Assembly (NCBI GenBank): GCA_900319195.1
Contig: ONNL01000007.1
Location: forward strand, 1 to 16,291
Source of the DNA: an uncultured Ruminococcus sp.
GTDB lineage: Bacteria; Bacillota; Clostridia; Oscillospirales; Ruminococcaceae
Length of the DNA: 16,291 nt
Reading direction: 5' to 3'
Shown here piece by piece: positions 6,010 through 13,800 of the stretch. A program made the position numbers and the translations under genes. The stretch's first letter is position 1. Each line of letters begins with the position of its first letter. The notes beneath the pieces are model-generated. The model saw only the letters and a program-made list of their open reading frames with translations. It was not told where the DNA came from and ran no database searches.

Positions 6010-6699
6010 TTATCCGCTCCCTTTTTCAGCCTCAAGAAGCCCGATAAGGTACTCCGTTTTCGACTTTTCGCCTATATCTCCGCCTGTTTCGATGAGCCAG
6101 TTCATCTTCAGTATCTTGCGTACAGTTTGTTCCGAACCATACTTCTCACACAATTTGTTGTAATCGTCCTCCGGTACTCCGAGAATGGTATTGGGCTTAT
6201 TTTCTGCGTCAGAAGTACAATTCTCAGAGCTTTCAATATTGTTTTCTGAATTAACTTTCTCGCGGCAGCTTTCTTCTGCTTTTTCTGTCTCTGTCACAGT
6301 CTCCTTATCACTATCCGCATCAATTTCTGTTTCCGTATCAGTATCCTTCTCCGTATCAGTATCCGTATCTGTATCAGTATCAGTATCAGTATCGGTAACG
6401 TTTGGTAACGTCTGGTAACGTTCGTTAGCGTTCGTTTCGTCTTTCGACTTTTTTGTACGAGCGGCTGCAATTTCACGATTCCTCTCGCATTTCTCCGTGT
6501 ACTTCTTCTCGTCACGCGCTATCTGTGCAGTCAGGAACGAATACACCATGAATGTTGCACGGTCACTGAAGTCCGTAACTTCGCCGTTTACAGCAAATCC
6601 GTACAGTGCCTTCAGGAGCTTTCCCGCCTCCTCATTGCTGAGCATATCCACCTGCATTTTCCAGTCGTTATAGAGCACGAAGCTTTTTTTCTTAGCCAT
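6010..6699 (-). CDS. DUF6291-like, phage replication-organiser-like protein
   Basis: 229 residues. The N-terminal domain (about 1-80: KSFVLYNDWKMQVDMLSNEE, then AGKLLKALYGFAVNGE and FMVYSFLTAQIARDEKKY) resembles the DUF6291 domain found in many phage and Clostridial proteins near replication genes. A basic helix (CERNREIAAARTKKSK) follows. The middle is an acidic, low-complexity Thr/Asp/Glu linker with a run of Asp-Thr dipeptides. A short C-terminal helical domain (EDDYNKLCEKYG to EYLIGLLEAEKG) ends the protein. A role in DNA replication is inferred from domain context only. The start is ATG at 6699 with AAGGAGG upstream; the open frame continues to 6810 without a better start. It stands alone among housekeeping genes, so it may be a domesticated phage or plasmid relic. 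It carries 10-bp DNA repeats (6394-6433). No clear promoter or terminator was found. Confidence 0.7.
   Translation of the reverse strand: MAKKKSFVLYNDWKMQVDMLSNEEAGKLLKALYGFAVNGEVTDFSDRATFMVYSFLTAQIARDEKKYTEKCERNREIAAARTKKSKDETNANERYQTLPNVTDTDTDTDTDTDTDTEKDTDTETEIDADSDKETVTETEKAEESCREKVNSENNIESSENCTSDAENKPNTILGVPEDDYNKLCEKYGSEQTVRKILKMNWLIETGGDIGEKSKTEYLIGLLEAEKGSG
6335..6394. repeat. Hexanucleotide tandem repeat GTATCN (10 units, one degenerate)
   Basis: Ten consecutive six-base units: GTATCA, GTATCC, TTCTCC, GTATCA, GTATCC, GTATCT, three GTATCA, GTATCG. On the coding (minus) strand they encode alternating Asp and Thr in the linker of the DUF6291-like protein. Gain or loss of units keeps the reading frame. 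Confidence 0.9.
6394..6433. repeat. Iteron-like direct repeats, 10-bp period
   Basis: GGTAACGTTT (6394), GGTAACGTCT (6404), GGTAACGTTC (6414) and a divergent GTTAGCGTTC (6424) lie head to tail inside the coding region. Ten is not a multiple of three, so the copies encode different residues, which points to a DNA-level signal. The 14 bases GGTAACGTTCGTTA recur at 6822. Confidence 0.85.
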
Positions 6700-6743
6700 A
6701 TCCAATGACCTCCTTTTATTAAGGAGCGGAAAAACGCATTCGT

Positions 6744-6761
6744 ACAACGCCAAAACGTTGT
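6744..6761. repeat. Inverted repeat ACAACG-N6-CGTTGT upstream of the DUF6291-like gene
   Basis: Perfect 6-base arms (6744-6749 and 6756-6761), 45 bases upstream of the ATG at 6699. Possible operator or leader hairpin; no function can be assigned. Confidence 0.5.
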
Positions 6762-6821
6762 GTAAGGATTCGTTCACACAATTTTTACATCCGGTCACCA
6801 GAACCTGCATCAGAATTTTCC

Positions 6822-6837
6822 GGTAACGTTCGTTACC
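6822..6837. repeat. Inverted repeat GGTAACG-TT-CGTTACC
   Basis: Perfect 7-base arms separated by two bases, upstream of the DUF6291-like gene. Its first 14 bases are identical to 6414-6427 inside that gene, suggesting a shared binding protein. The gap 6700-6959 otherwise contains the inverted repeat at 6744, the dispersed repeat at 6845-6896 and the oad terminator. Confidence 0.75.
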
Positions 6838-6844
6838 AAAACTA

Positions 6845-6896
6845 TTGCAAGCTCCAAAAGCTTATGTCGTTTACTATCTGCAAGGAACTTTAGATC
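6845..6896. repeat. Dispersed short repeat, copy A
   Basis: Two adjoining pieces recur in the control region upstream of the oad operon. TATCTGCAAGG[A/C]ACTTTA[G/A]ATC (6875-6896) matches 10502-10523 in direct orientation at 20 of 22 bases. The 34 bases 6845-6878 match 10434-10467 in inverted orientation at about 28 of 34 bases. Confidence 0.7.
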
Positions 6897-6913
6897 CGGT
6901 GACGGCAATATAC

Positions 6914-6947
6914 AAAAAAATCCCGTGGAAACCTGAGTCCCACGGGA
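6914..6947 (-). terminator. Rho-independent terminator of the oad operon
   Basis: Minus-strand hairpin TCCCGTGG (6947-6940 side) pairing with CCACGGGA (6928-6921 side), loop of 11 bases, then seven consecutive T (6920-6914). It begins 13 bases past the beta-subunit stop. Confidence 0.93.
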
Positions 6948-6959
6948 AATGGATTTTCA

Positions 6960-8186
6960 TTAACCGAAAACTGCGAGCAGGAAGCCTGCGGCAATTGCCG
7001 AGCCGATAACGCCTGCAACGTTCGGTCCCATAGCGTGCATGAGAAGGAAGTTCTTCGGATTTGCCTTCTGTCCCTCTATCTGAGAAACACGCGCTGCCAT
7101 AGGTACAGCAGATACGCCTGCCGAGCCAATGAGCGGATTTACCTTTCCGCCTGTGAGAACATACATCAGCTTGCCGACGAGAAGTCCGCCTATTGTTGAG
7201 AAGCAGAATGCTGTAAGTCCGAGAGCTACTATCTTGAGAGTCTCAAAGCTCAGGAAGCGTGATGCAACTGTTGTCGCACCTACCGAAATTCCGAGGAATA
7301 CGGTAACGATATTCATGAGCGCATTCTGTACTGTGTCCGAAAGTCTCTCCGTTACGCCGCACTCTCTCCAGAGGTTGCCGAGCATGAGGCAGCCGACGAG
7401 CGGAGCTGTTGACGGGAGAAGAAGGATAACGAACATCGCAACAACTATCGGGAAGATTATCTTCTCGGTCTTTGAGACCTGACGATTCTGCTCCATCTTG
7501 ACCTCACGCTCCTTCTTTGTGGTGAGGAGCTTCATGAGCGGAGGCTGGATCATCGGGATAAGTGCCATGTACGAATATGCCGCGATAGCGATAGGTCCGA
7601 GGAGGTGGGGAGCAAGTCTCGTTGTGAGGAAGATAGCCGTAGGACCGTCAGCACCGCCGATAATACCGATAGATGCTGCTTCCTCGCCTGTGAAGCCGAG
7701 GCAGATGCCGCCGAAGAATGCAAGGAATACACCGAGCTGTGCGGCAGCTCCGAGGAGAAGTGATTTCGGGTTGGCGATGAGCGGACCGAAGTCTGTCATA
7801 GCGCCTACGCCGAGGAATATCAGTGACGGGTAAAGTCCCGATTTTACGCCGATATAGAGTATGTCGAGAATTCCGCCGTTAGCCATAACATGACCGTAGC
7901 TGTGGTAGAATTCACCGTCGTGGTCGAGGAAAGCGTCCCAGAGCTCAGGGTGATAGAGCGCCTCGGACGAGCTTGCGCCGTCAAGGAAGAAGTTTGAGAC
8001 ATTTACGAGCAGACAGCCGAATGCGATACCCACAAGGAGAAGCGGCTCGAATTTTTTTACAATACCCAAGTAAAGAAGTCCGCATGAAACAACTATCATT
8101 ATGAGGTTTTTCAAACCGTCGATCGACGCAAAATTTGCAAAACCCGAGTCGAACCACAGATCCTTCAAGGTCTGTATTATATCCAT
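6960..8186 (-). CDS. oadB: Oxaloacetate decarboxylase beta subunit (Na+-translocating membrane subunit)
   Basis: 408-residue polytopic membrane protein. It decarboxylates carboxybiotin and couples this to Na+ export across the cytoplasmic membrane. The functional residues mapped in the Klebsiella subunit (D203, Y229, N373, G377, S382) are found at a constant offset of 23: D180 in IIGGADGPTAIF, Y206, and N350, G354 and S359 in NPLIGSAGVSAVPMAAR. The protein should therefore be active as a Na+ pump. The C-terminus, HAMGPNVAGVIGSAIAAG, is also family-typical. AAGGAGG precedes the ATG and overlaps the stop of the biotin-carrier gene 12 bases upstream. It is the last gene of the operon and is followed by a terminator. 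Beta subunits of methylmalonyl-CoA or glutaconyl-CoA decarboxylases are close relatives; the alpha subunit decides for oxaloacetate. Confidence 0.95.
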   Translation of the reverse strand: MDIIQTLKDLWFDSGFANFASIDGLKNLIMIVVSCGLLYLGIVKKFEPLLLVGIAFGCLLVNVSNFFLDGASSSEALYHPELWDAFLDHDGEFYHSYGHVMANGGILDILYIGVKSGLYPSLIFLGVGAMTDFGPLIANPKSLLLGAAAQLGVFLAFFGGICLGFTGEEAASIGIIGGADGPTAIFLTTRLAPHLLGPIAIAAYSYMALIPMIQPPLMKLLTTKKEREVKMEQNRQVSKTEKIIFPIVVAMFVILLLPSTAPLVGCLMLGNLWRECGVTERLSDTVQNALMNIVTVFLGISVGATTVASRFLSFETLKIVALGLTAFCFSTIGGLLVGKLMYVLTGGKVNPLIGSAGVSAVPMAARVSQIEGQKANPKNFLLMHAMGPNVAGVIGSAIAAGFLLAVFG

Positions 8187-8198
8187 TGTTCAGCCTCC

Positions 8199-8603
8199 TT
8201 ATGCAATAACAACGAGCGGAGCGCCTGTATCAACAACAGAGCCCTTGCTTGTTACTACCTGTGCGACTGTACCGTCCTTGGGTGAAACTATCTCGTTCTC
8301 CATTTTCATAGCCTCGAGGATAACGAGTATCTGTCCTGCCTTGACTGTATCGCCCTGCTTTACGTCAACGCGGAGGATATTGCCCGGCATAGGTGCGGAA
8401 ACTGTCTCGCCTGCCGCAAGATCAACAGGAGCAGCAGGTGCAGGTGCAGCAGCAGGAGCGGCAGCAGGTGCAGGAGCAGCAGCGGCAGCAGCTGGAGCAG
8501 CCTGTGCAGGTGCGAGTGCCTCATACTCATCGAGCAGAGTAGCCTTGCCCTTTTCGACCTCGACCTCATAGGTCTTGCCGTTGAGAGTTACTTTATATTT
8601 CAT
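8199..8603 (-). CDS. Biotin carrier protein of the decarboxylase complex
   Basis: 134 residues. A short N-terminal strand region (MKYKVTLNGKTYEVEVEKGK) is followed by a flexible Ala/Pro linker at about residues 32-60 and a biotinyl domain from about 65 to the end. The biotinylated residue is Lys100 in LEAMKMENEI. The carrier shuttles CO2 from the alpha subunit to the membrane beta subunit. In Klebsiella this domain is fused to the alpha subunit; here it is a separate gene, as in many Clostridia. The start at 8603 is chosen because GGGAGG lies 8-10 bases ahead, inside the end of the gamma gene, whose TAA ends one base before this ATG: tight translational coupling. The Ala/Pro linker is GC-rich and repetitive (GCWGCW-like), which makes length variation plausible. 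Confidence 0.95.
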   Translation of the reverse strand: MKYKVTLNGKTYEVEVEKGKATLLDEYEALAPAQAAPAAAAAAPAPAAAPAAAPAPAAPVDLAAGETVSAPMPGNILRVDVKQGDTVKAGQILVILEAMKMENEIVSPKDGTVAQVVTSKGSVVDTGAPLVVIA

Positions 8604-8604
8604 T

Positions 8605-8994
8605 TTATTTGACCTCCCTGATTGAAATGAAGTGCAGTTCATTGAGCGGAGTCTGCATCTTATCGGCAACTATTGCCATTATCATTGCAGCATCCTTGTC
8701 GGATACATTGTTGAGCTTTACATGACCTGCCGAGCCGGGGGCAAGCTTTGCCTCAGCCACGGGAGCAGTCGGTGCAGCGACAGGAGCGCTCTTCTGAGCC
8801 TCTTCCTTTTTCCTTGCATTCGCCTTAGCGTCTCTCGACTTGAAGAATGCGCCTGTGCAGAAGAGCACTATCATGAGGATGACGATCCCTCCGAAATCGA
8901 CCATATAGCCGAATACAGCAGTCTTTGCCGCCTCACCTATCGAGAGGTCTGTAAGTGTCGTGCCGAGCATTGAAGAAACATATGAATACATCAT
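8605..8994 (-). CDS. oadG: Oxaloacetate decarboxylase gamma-type subunit (OadG family)
   Basis: 129 residues with one membrane helix (about 33-51, GGIVILMIVLFCTGAFF), a Lys/Ala-rich cytoplasmic stretch, a Pro/Ala linker (about 68-86) and a conserved C-terminal block (KDAAMIMAIVADKM to HFISIREV) typical of OadG-like subunits. It anchors and assembles the alpha and carrier subunits on the membrane beta subunit. Sequence conservation in this family is low; position between alpha and carrier genes supports the call. AAGGGGGA overlapping the oadA stop is the ribosome binding site, and the first of two tandem ATG codons is taken as start. The spacing to oadA is 14 bases. Confidence 0.85.
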   Translation of the reverse strand: MMYSYVSSMLGTTLTDLSIGEAAKTAVFGYMVDFGGIVILMIVLFCTGAFFKSRDAKANARKKEEAQKSAPVAAPTAPVAEAKLAPGSAGHVKLNNVSDKDAAMIMAIVADKMQTPLNELHFISIREVK

Positions 8995-9008
8995 GCTGTG
9001 AGTCCCCC

Positions 9009-10406
9009 TTACATTTCTTCAATGGTGTAGACAGCCTCATTTTCTCTCTTAGCCTTGCGGTCCTTGAGGAACTTGACAGTCTGATCGGGATAGCAGATAT
9101 AGCTCATGATGTCCTCTTCGCTCTCTGCGAGGTCACCGAGTGCAGACTTGGCATTTTTGAAGTCCTCACCTGTGCGCTTTGCGTCTTCGATACGGCAGTC
9201 AACAGGCTTGTCGTCACCGAGGACCTTCTTTGCGAGGTCTGCATTTATGGGAGCGGGAGCGATACCGTACTCGCCCTTGATGTAGTTCTTTACTTCCTTT
9301 GAGATGTTCTTGTATCTCTCGCCCACGAGGACATTGGTAACAGCCTGATTGCCGACCATCTGTGAGAGCGGAGTTACGAGCGGAGGATAGCCGAGGTCAG
9401 CTCTTACCTGCGGGATCTCGGCAAGTGCAGCGTCGAACTTGTCCATAGCGTGCATATCCGTGAGGTTTGCGATCATGTTTGAGAGCATACCGCCCGGTAC
9501 CTTGTAAACGAGCGCCTGAGCGTCGGTAGCAAGGCTCTTGGGATTGATGCGTCCGCTGTCAACGTACTTCTGCTTGATAGGCTTGAAGTAGTCGTTTACC
9601 TTGTTGATGATGTCCTCATCGAGACCTGTCTCAATACCGTACTGCTTGAGTGCATAGAACATAGTCTCAGTTGCAGGCTGTGATGTACCGCCCGAGAAGC
9701 ATGATGTAGCGCAGTCGATAACGTCGATACCGCTCTCGATAGCCTTTGTGAGAGTCATGTAAGCCATGCCTGTCGTGCAGTGTGTGTGGAGAATAAGCGG
9801 CATATCGCCTACTGCGTCCTTGATGCCCTTGATGAGATGCTCAGCCTCGTTAGGAGACATAGTACCTGCCATATCCTTGAGGCAGATAGTCTGGAATCCC
9901 ATTTTCTGAAGCTCGCGGCACATCTCTATGTACTTGTCAACAGTGTGCACAGGGCTCTGTGTATAGGAGATACAGCCCGAAGCGATTGTGTTCTTTGTAG
10001 CGTACTTCATAGTCGCGTCAAGAGCTGTACCGAGATTGCGGAAATCGTTAAGTGCGTCGAAAATACGGATTATATCTATTCCGTTCTTGATAGACAGCTC
10101 GATGAACTTCTCTACTACGTCGTCGTGGTAGTGCTTATAGCCGAGAAGGTTCTGACCTCTCAGAAGCATCTGGAGCTTGTTGTTGGGGAGATTTTTTCTG
10201 AGCTTGCGGAGTCTCTCCCACGGATCCTCATTTAAATAGCGCAGACAAGAATCGAACGTTGCGCCGCCCCAGCACTCGATAGAGTAGTAGCCAGCCTTGT
10301 CCATATCGGCAAGAGCGCCCTCATAATCGGAGTAAGGCAGACGGGTAGCCATAAGTGACTGGTTCGCGTCACGAAGAACGGTTTCTGTCAGTTGTACCTT
10401 TTTCAT
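9009..10406 (-). CDS. oadA: Oxaloacetate decarboxylase alpha subunit (carboxyltransferase, no biotinyl domain)
   Basis: 465 residues. It transfers the carboxyl group of oxaloacetate to biotin, giving pyruvate, in the cytoplasm. The HMGL-like TIM barrel (about 1-270) shows metal ligand Asp13 in LRDANQSLMATR, the carbamylated-Lys segment with Lys177 in ICLKDMAG, and the metal ligands His207 and His209 in LILHTHCTTGMAY. The conserved PYC/OadA domain follows (about 290-430: KVPGGMLSNM, GYPPLVTPLSQMVGNQA). The biotinyl domain found in longer homologues is absent and supplied by the carrier gene two genes downstream. The AGGAGG site lies 7 bases before the ATG. Often annotated as pyruvate carboxylase subunit B; the accompanying beta and gamma genes favour the Na+-pump decarboxylase. 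First gene of a four-gene operon with a structured leader of about 200 bases. Confidence 0.95.
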   Translation of the reverse strand: MKKVQLTETVLRDANQSLMATRLPYSDYEGALADMDKAGYYSIECWGGATFDSCLRYLNEDPWERLRKLRKNLPNNKLQMLLRGQNLLGYKHYHDDVVEKFIELSIKNGIDIIRIFDALNDFRNLGTALDATMKYATKNTIASGCISYTQSPVHTVDKYIEMCRELQKMGFQTICLKDMAGTMSPNEAEHLIKGIKDAVGDMPLILHTHCTTGMAYMTLTKAIESGIDVIDCATSCFSGGTSQPATETMFYALKQYGIETGLDEDIINKVNDYFKPIKQKYVDSGRINPKSLATDAQALVYKVPGGMLSNMIANLTDMHAMDKFDAALAEIPQVRADLGYPPLVTPLSQMVGNQAVTNVLVGERYKNISKEVKNYIKGEYGIAPAPINADLAKKVLGDDKPVDCRIEDAKRTGEDFKNAKSALGDLAESEEDIMSYICYPDQTVKFLKDRKAKRENEAVYTIEEM

Positions 10407-10433
10407 GTACAGGCCTCCTAAATAAAATCAAAT

Positions 10434-10467
10434 ATAGCAAACGACAAAATTTTTTGGAGCTTGCTAT
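10434..10467 (-). repeat. Dispersed short repeat, copy B (hairpin-forming) in the oadA leader
   Basis: ATAGCAA (10434-10440) and TTGCTAT (10461-10467) form 7-base inverted arms. The 34 bases match 6845-6878 in inverted orientation, and the linked piece 10502-10523 matches 6875-6896. It sits about 20 bases upstream of the oadA ribosome binding site, so it may fold in the mRNA. Confidence 0.65.
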
Positions 10468-10528
10468 TTGCCGATTGCAGCGGGCAAATCTTTGATTTGC
10501 GTATCTGCAAGGCACTTTAAATCATATT

Positions 10529-10568
10529 TTATAGTCAGCGTCAAATTATTTTTTTGCGCCGACTATAA
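10529..10568 (-). promoter_or_regulatory. Long stem-loop in the oadA leader
   Basis: In the minus-strand RNA a 12-base arm (10568-10557, TTATAGTCGGCG) pairs along its whole length with CGCTGACTATAA (10540-10529), with one G-U pair and a 16-base A-rich loop. On the plus strand the same site would be an A-C mismatch, so the stem fits a minus-strand transcript better. No T-run follows, so it is not an ordinary terminator. Confidence 0.7.
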
Positions 10569-10581
10569 TTTTATGCGGTTT

Positions 10582-10598
10582 GCCGACTCCTCGTCAGC
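10582..10598 (-). promoter_or_regulatory. First leader hairpin of oadA, repeating the stem motif of the next hairpin
   Basis: GCTGAC (10598-10593), loop GAGGA, GTCGGC (10587-10582), a six-pair stem in the minus-strand RNA. The arm sequences GCTGAC and GTCGGC both recur in the stem-loop at 10529-10568, permitting alternative pairing. Confidence 0.6.
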
Positions 10599-10613
10599 AC
10601 ACCATTCCATTTA

Positions 10614-10642
10614 ATTATACCACAAAGGAAATATAATTTCCA
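10614..10642 (-). promoter_or_regulatory. Probable promoter of the oad operon (extended -10)
   Basis: On the minus strand TGGAAA (10642-10637), 17 bases, TATAAT (10619-10614) preceded by TG one base upstream. This predicts a start near 10607 and a leader of about 200 bases. An alternative nearer promoter using TTGACG at 10543-10538 has only a weak -10. Confidence 0.65.
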
Positions 10643-10790
10643 TAGTTTTTACATATTTTTTTGATTTAATTAAATGCAGTGGAAAATAGTCTTATCGAAG
10701 CTGAAGAGTGTTGAGATTATTTTGCACAGTGCAGGGTGGTGATGAGAATAAAGTATCACAAAGTCAATATTATCGTTTATAGGGGAAATA

Positions 10791-10819
10791 TTGACGTTTT
10801 CGGGAAAATGTGGTATAAT
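10791..10819 (+). promoter_or_regulatory. Sigma-A promoter of the pectate lyase gene
   Basis: TTGACG (10791-10796), 17 bases ending in TGG, TATAAT (10814-10819). The leader is about 70 bases and ends in AAGGAGGAA before the ATG at 10897. The divergent gap 10407-10896 holds this promoter, the oad promoter and leader, and AT-rich sequence at 10643-10790 where I see nothing definite. Confidence 0.88.
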
Positions 10820-10896
10820 CAGTACAGAGAATTTGTAAAAAAGTAGTATCAATTAAAATATCAGAAGTATTTACTGCTTTAAGGAGGAACTTATCC

Positions 10897-13800
10897 ATGA
10901 AACATCGTAAACTCGCAGGGCGGACCGCTTCTGTTCTTATCGCGGCGGCTGTCCTCTCAGGCTCGGTCATCACGCAGGGCATCCCCTCTCCCCCCTCTGT
11001 GACAACTACCGCAAATGCCGCAGCATCGGCAAGAGCAAGGATACGCGTTGACATCAACAAAAACGACGGACGCAAGGCTTCTTACTCCAAAAATGCGGAG
11101 AACTGGCTGCTCGTTGACGGCACCGCTCCCTCCTACACCACTCAGGGCGTGACCTTCAAGCTCAGCAACGGCGGCTCCGTCGGTGACAATGTCCGCGCGG
11201 TCAACAACAAGAAGCTCCAGCTCCAGAGCCTTATCTATCCCCGTCTCACCATGGACGGTGCCAAAATAGACAACGGCGACGGCGGCGGTGTCCTCAAACT
11301 CGAAATTTCGGGACTTTCAGACGGCGCGCACTCGCTCCGTATGTGGCACTCCAACGTTGACGGCTACACCAACAGCACTCTCAGCGTCTCCGTCAACGGC
11401 ACCAAGGTCATGAGCGGCATAAGCTGTCCCACCAATGTCACCGACGAGGACAAGGCAGGGCAGTCATTTGTGACATGGAACGGCAGCTCGGTAACTATCC
11501 TGATAACTCCCGAGGGTACGAGCGGCGCAAAGCAGAATGTCGCATGGCTCAACGGCTTCGAGCTCGACGGTGCGGACTGCTTCAAGGGTGTCTCAAACCG
11601 CTATCCCAAGGACTGCGACAGGCACGTTGACGCAGGTGCAGGTCTCTCATGGAAGGCAGGCAGCGGCGCGACCTCACACGATGTCTACATCGGCACGGAC
11701 TACGACAGCGTACTCAATGCGACCAAGTCCTCGCCCGAATTCAAGGGCAATCAGGAGGGCACGTCCTACAAGCTCGACAGCTCATTTTCATCTGTCCCGA
11801 CTTACTACTGGCGCGTGGACGAGGAGGGCTCAAACGGCATAGTCAAGGGCTCGGTCTATGAATTCAATGTGAACCGCAAGTCGTTCCCCACGGCAGAGGG
11901 CTACGGTCAGTACGCAAGAGGCGGACGCGGCGGCTATGTTTACCACGTCACAAACCTCAATGATTCGGGCGAGGGCTCGCTCCGCTACGGACTTGAAACG
12001 CTCACGGGCGCAAGAACTATCGTCTTTGACGTCGGCGGAACTATCTCCCTCAAGAGCGTCCTCTGCATTCCCGAAACAGGCGGCGACGTGTATGTTGCAG
12101 GTCAGACCGCTCCGGGAAACGGCATAGCTGTCGAGAACTACACCTTCGGCGCTATGGGCAGTGAGGACGTCGTTATCCGCGATATAAGGACATTCTGCGG
12201 CGATGTCTCGGGTAAGTCCATGGGCGGCTTCGGAATGTCGAGCTGCAACAACTGCATTGTTGACCACTGCTCGATACACTGGGCAACAGACGAGGGCTTC
12301 TCCTCACGCTCGGCGGCAAATCTCACTTTCCAGTGGAACATCATAGGTGAGTCGCTCAACAACTCCGTACATTACAGTGCTGCGGACAGGAGCGACGTCG
12401 AGAGACACGCATTTGCGGCTTCAATAAGCGGCTTTACGGGTACATTCTCCCACAACCTCCTCATCAACAACACAGGACGCAACTGGTCCCTCGCAGGCGG
12501 CATGGAACAGGACGGCGTGACCTACGGCGGTCAGCTTGTCATCGCAGACAACGTCGTCTACAACTGGAAGGACAGGACCACAGACGGCGGCGTGAGAAGG
12601 CTCGATTTCGTCAACAACTACTACAAGGCAGGACCTGTCAGCAACACAAGCCTGCACGTAGTCTCCACCGACGGCAACGAGCTCAACACCGGCGATATGC
12701 AGAAAATGTACGTCTCGGGCAACGTGATGACGAAGTCCGACGGCTCATATATCCTCAAATCGACCGACGACGCATGGTCGAGCGGCAAGGCTGTCTCAGG
12801 CGGAAAAAATTCCACGGTCAGCGACGTGAAGTCCAACACCGCTTTCTTCGACCATAGCAACTTCACCCTCGAGTCCGCGGACACCGCATACAGCAAGGTC
12901 ATCGTCAATGCAGGCGCTAATATGCCGAAATTCGACAAGGTAGACCAGCGCTATCAGAGGGAGGTCAAGAACGGGACCTACACCTACAAGGGCTGCCGCG
13001 ACGGTCTCGCAGGCATCATCGACTCGCAGACCGACGCTGAAGGCTATCCTTCAAGCTGGTTCGGCACTTCGACCGCCGCTCCCACCGATACGGACAGGGA
13101 CGGTATGCCTGACACTTGGGAAAACGAGCACGGTCTCAACGCAAACGACGCCTCCGACGGAGCGCTCATCACGCTCTCCGCGGACGACTACACGAACCTT
13201 GAAATGTACCTCAACGAGCTCGCAGGCGACCCTGTTCAGTTCAACGCTATCCCCGCAATATCGGCATTCGAGACTATCGAGGCTGAGAGCTTCAGCAGTC
13301 AGTCAGGCGTAAGGACTGAGACGGGCGACACTCTCTCAAACGTCGGCTTCATCGAGTCGGGAGACTCTATAACCTTCGCAAGCGTTGACTTCGGGGACGG
13401 TGCAAAGTCCTTCACAGCGGCAGTTTCGGGCAATCCCTGCACGATAGGCATTTGTCTCGACGGCAGCCCGACTCCTGCGGCAACAGTCGAATTCGACGGC
13501 ACATCAGGCTTTACAGACTATCAGAAGATGACATTCAATATCCCGAAAATCAGCGGAAAGCACTCCCTCACTCTCACATTCACGGGCGGCAGCGGCTATC
13601 TGCTCAACATCGACAGCTTCGTATTCTCAAAGACTTCTGCTGCACTCAACGGCAAACTTATAAAGGGTCTCAGCATTCTCGACGAGGAACACGCTTCAAG
13701 CTGGGGTATCGGTGAGAGCGCTGCCGAGGGCTCGCTCGTTTTCGGAGACCGCACTGTCACATTCAGCTCGCTCCCTGAGAGCGTCAGCGGCGCCGAGTAT

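Noticed and set aside
6394..6433. CRISPR-like array
   Set aside because: Units are only 10 bases with no unique spacers and lie inside a coding frame; iteron-like repeats fit better.
8420..8510. Ala/Pro-coding repetitive DNA as an independent repeat element
   Set aside because: It is simply the flexible linker of the biotin carrier protein, common in this family.
10484..10500. Hairpin GCAAAT-N5-ATTTGC in the oadA leader as a terminator
   Set aside because: The stem is AT-rich and short, and no T-run follows on either strand.
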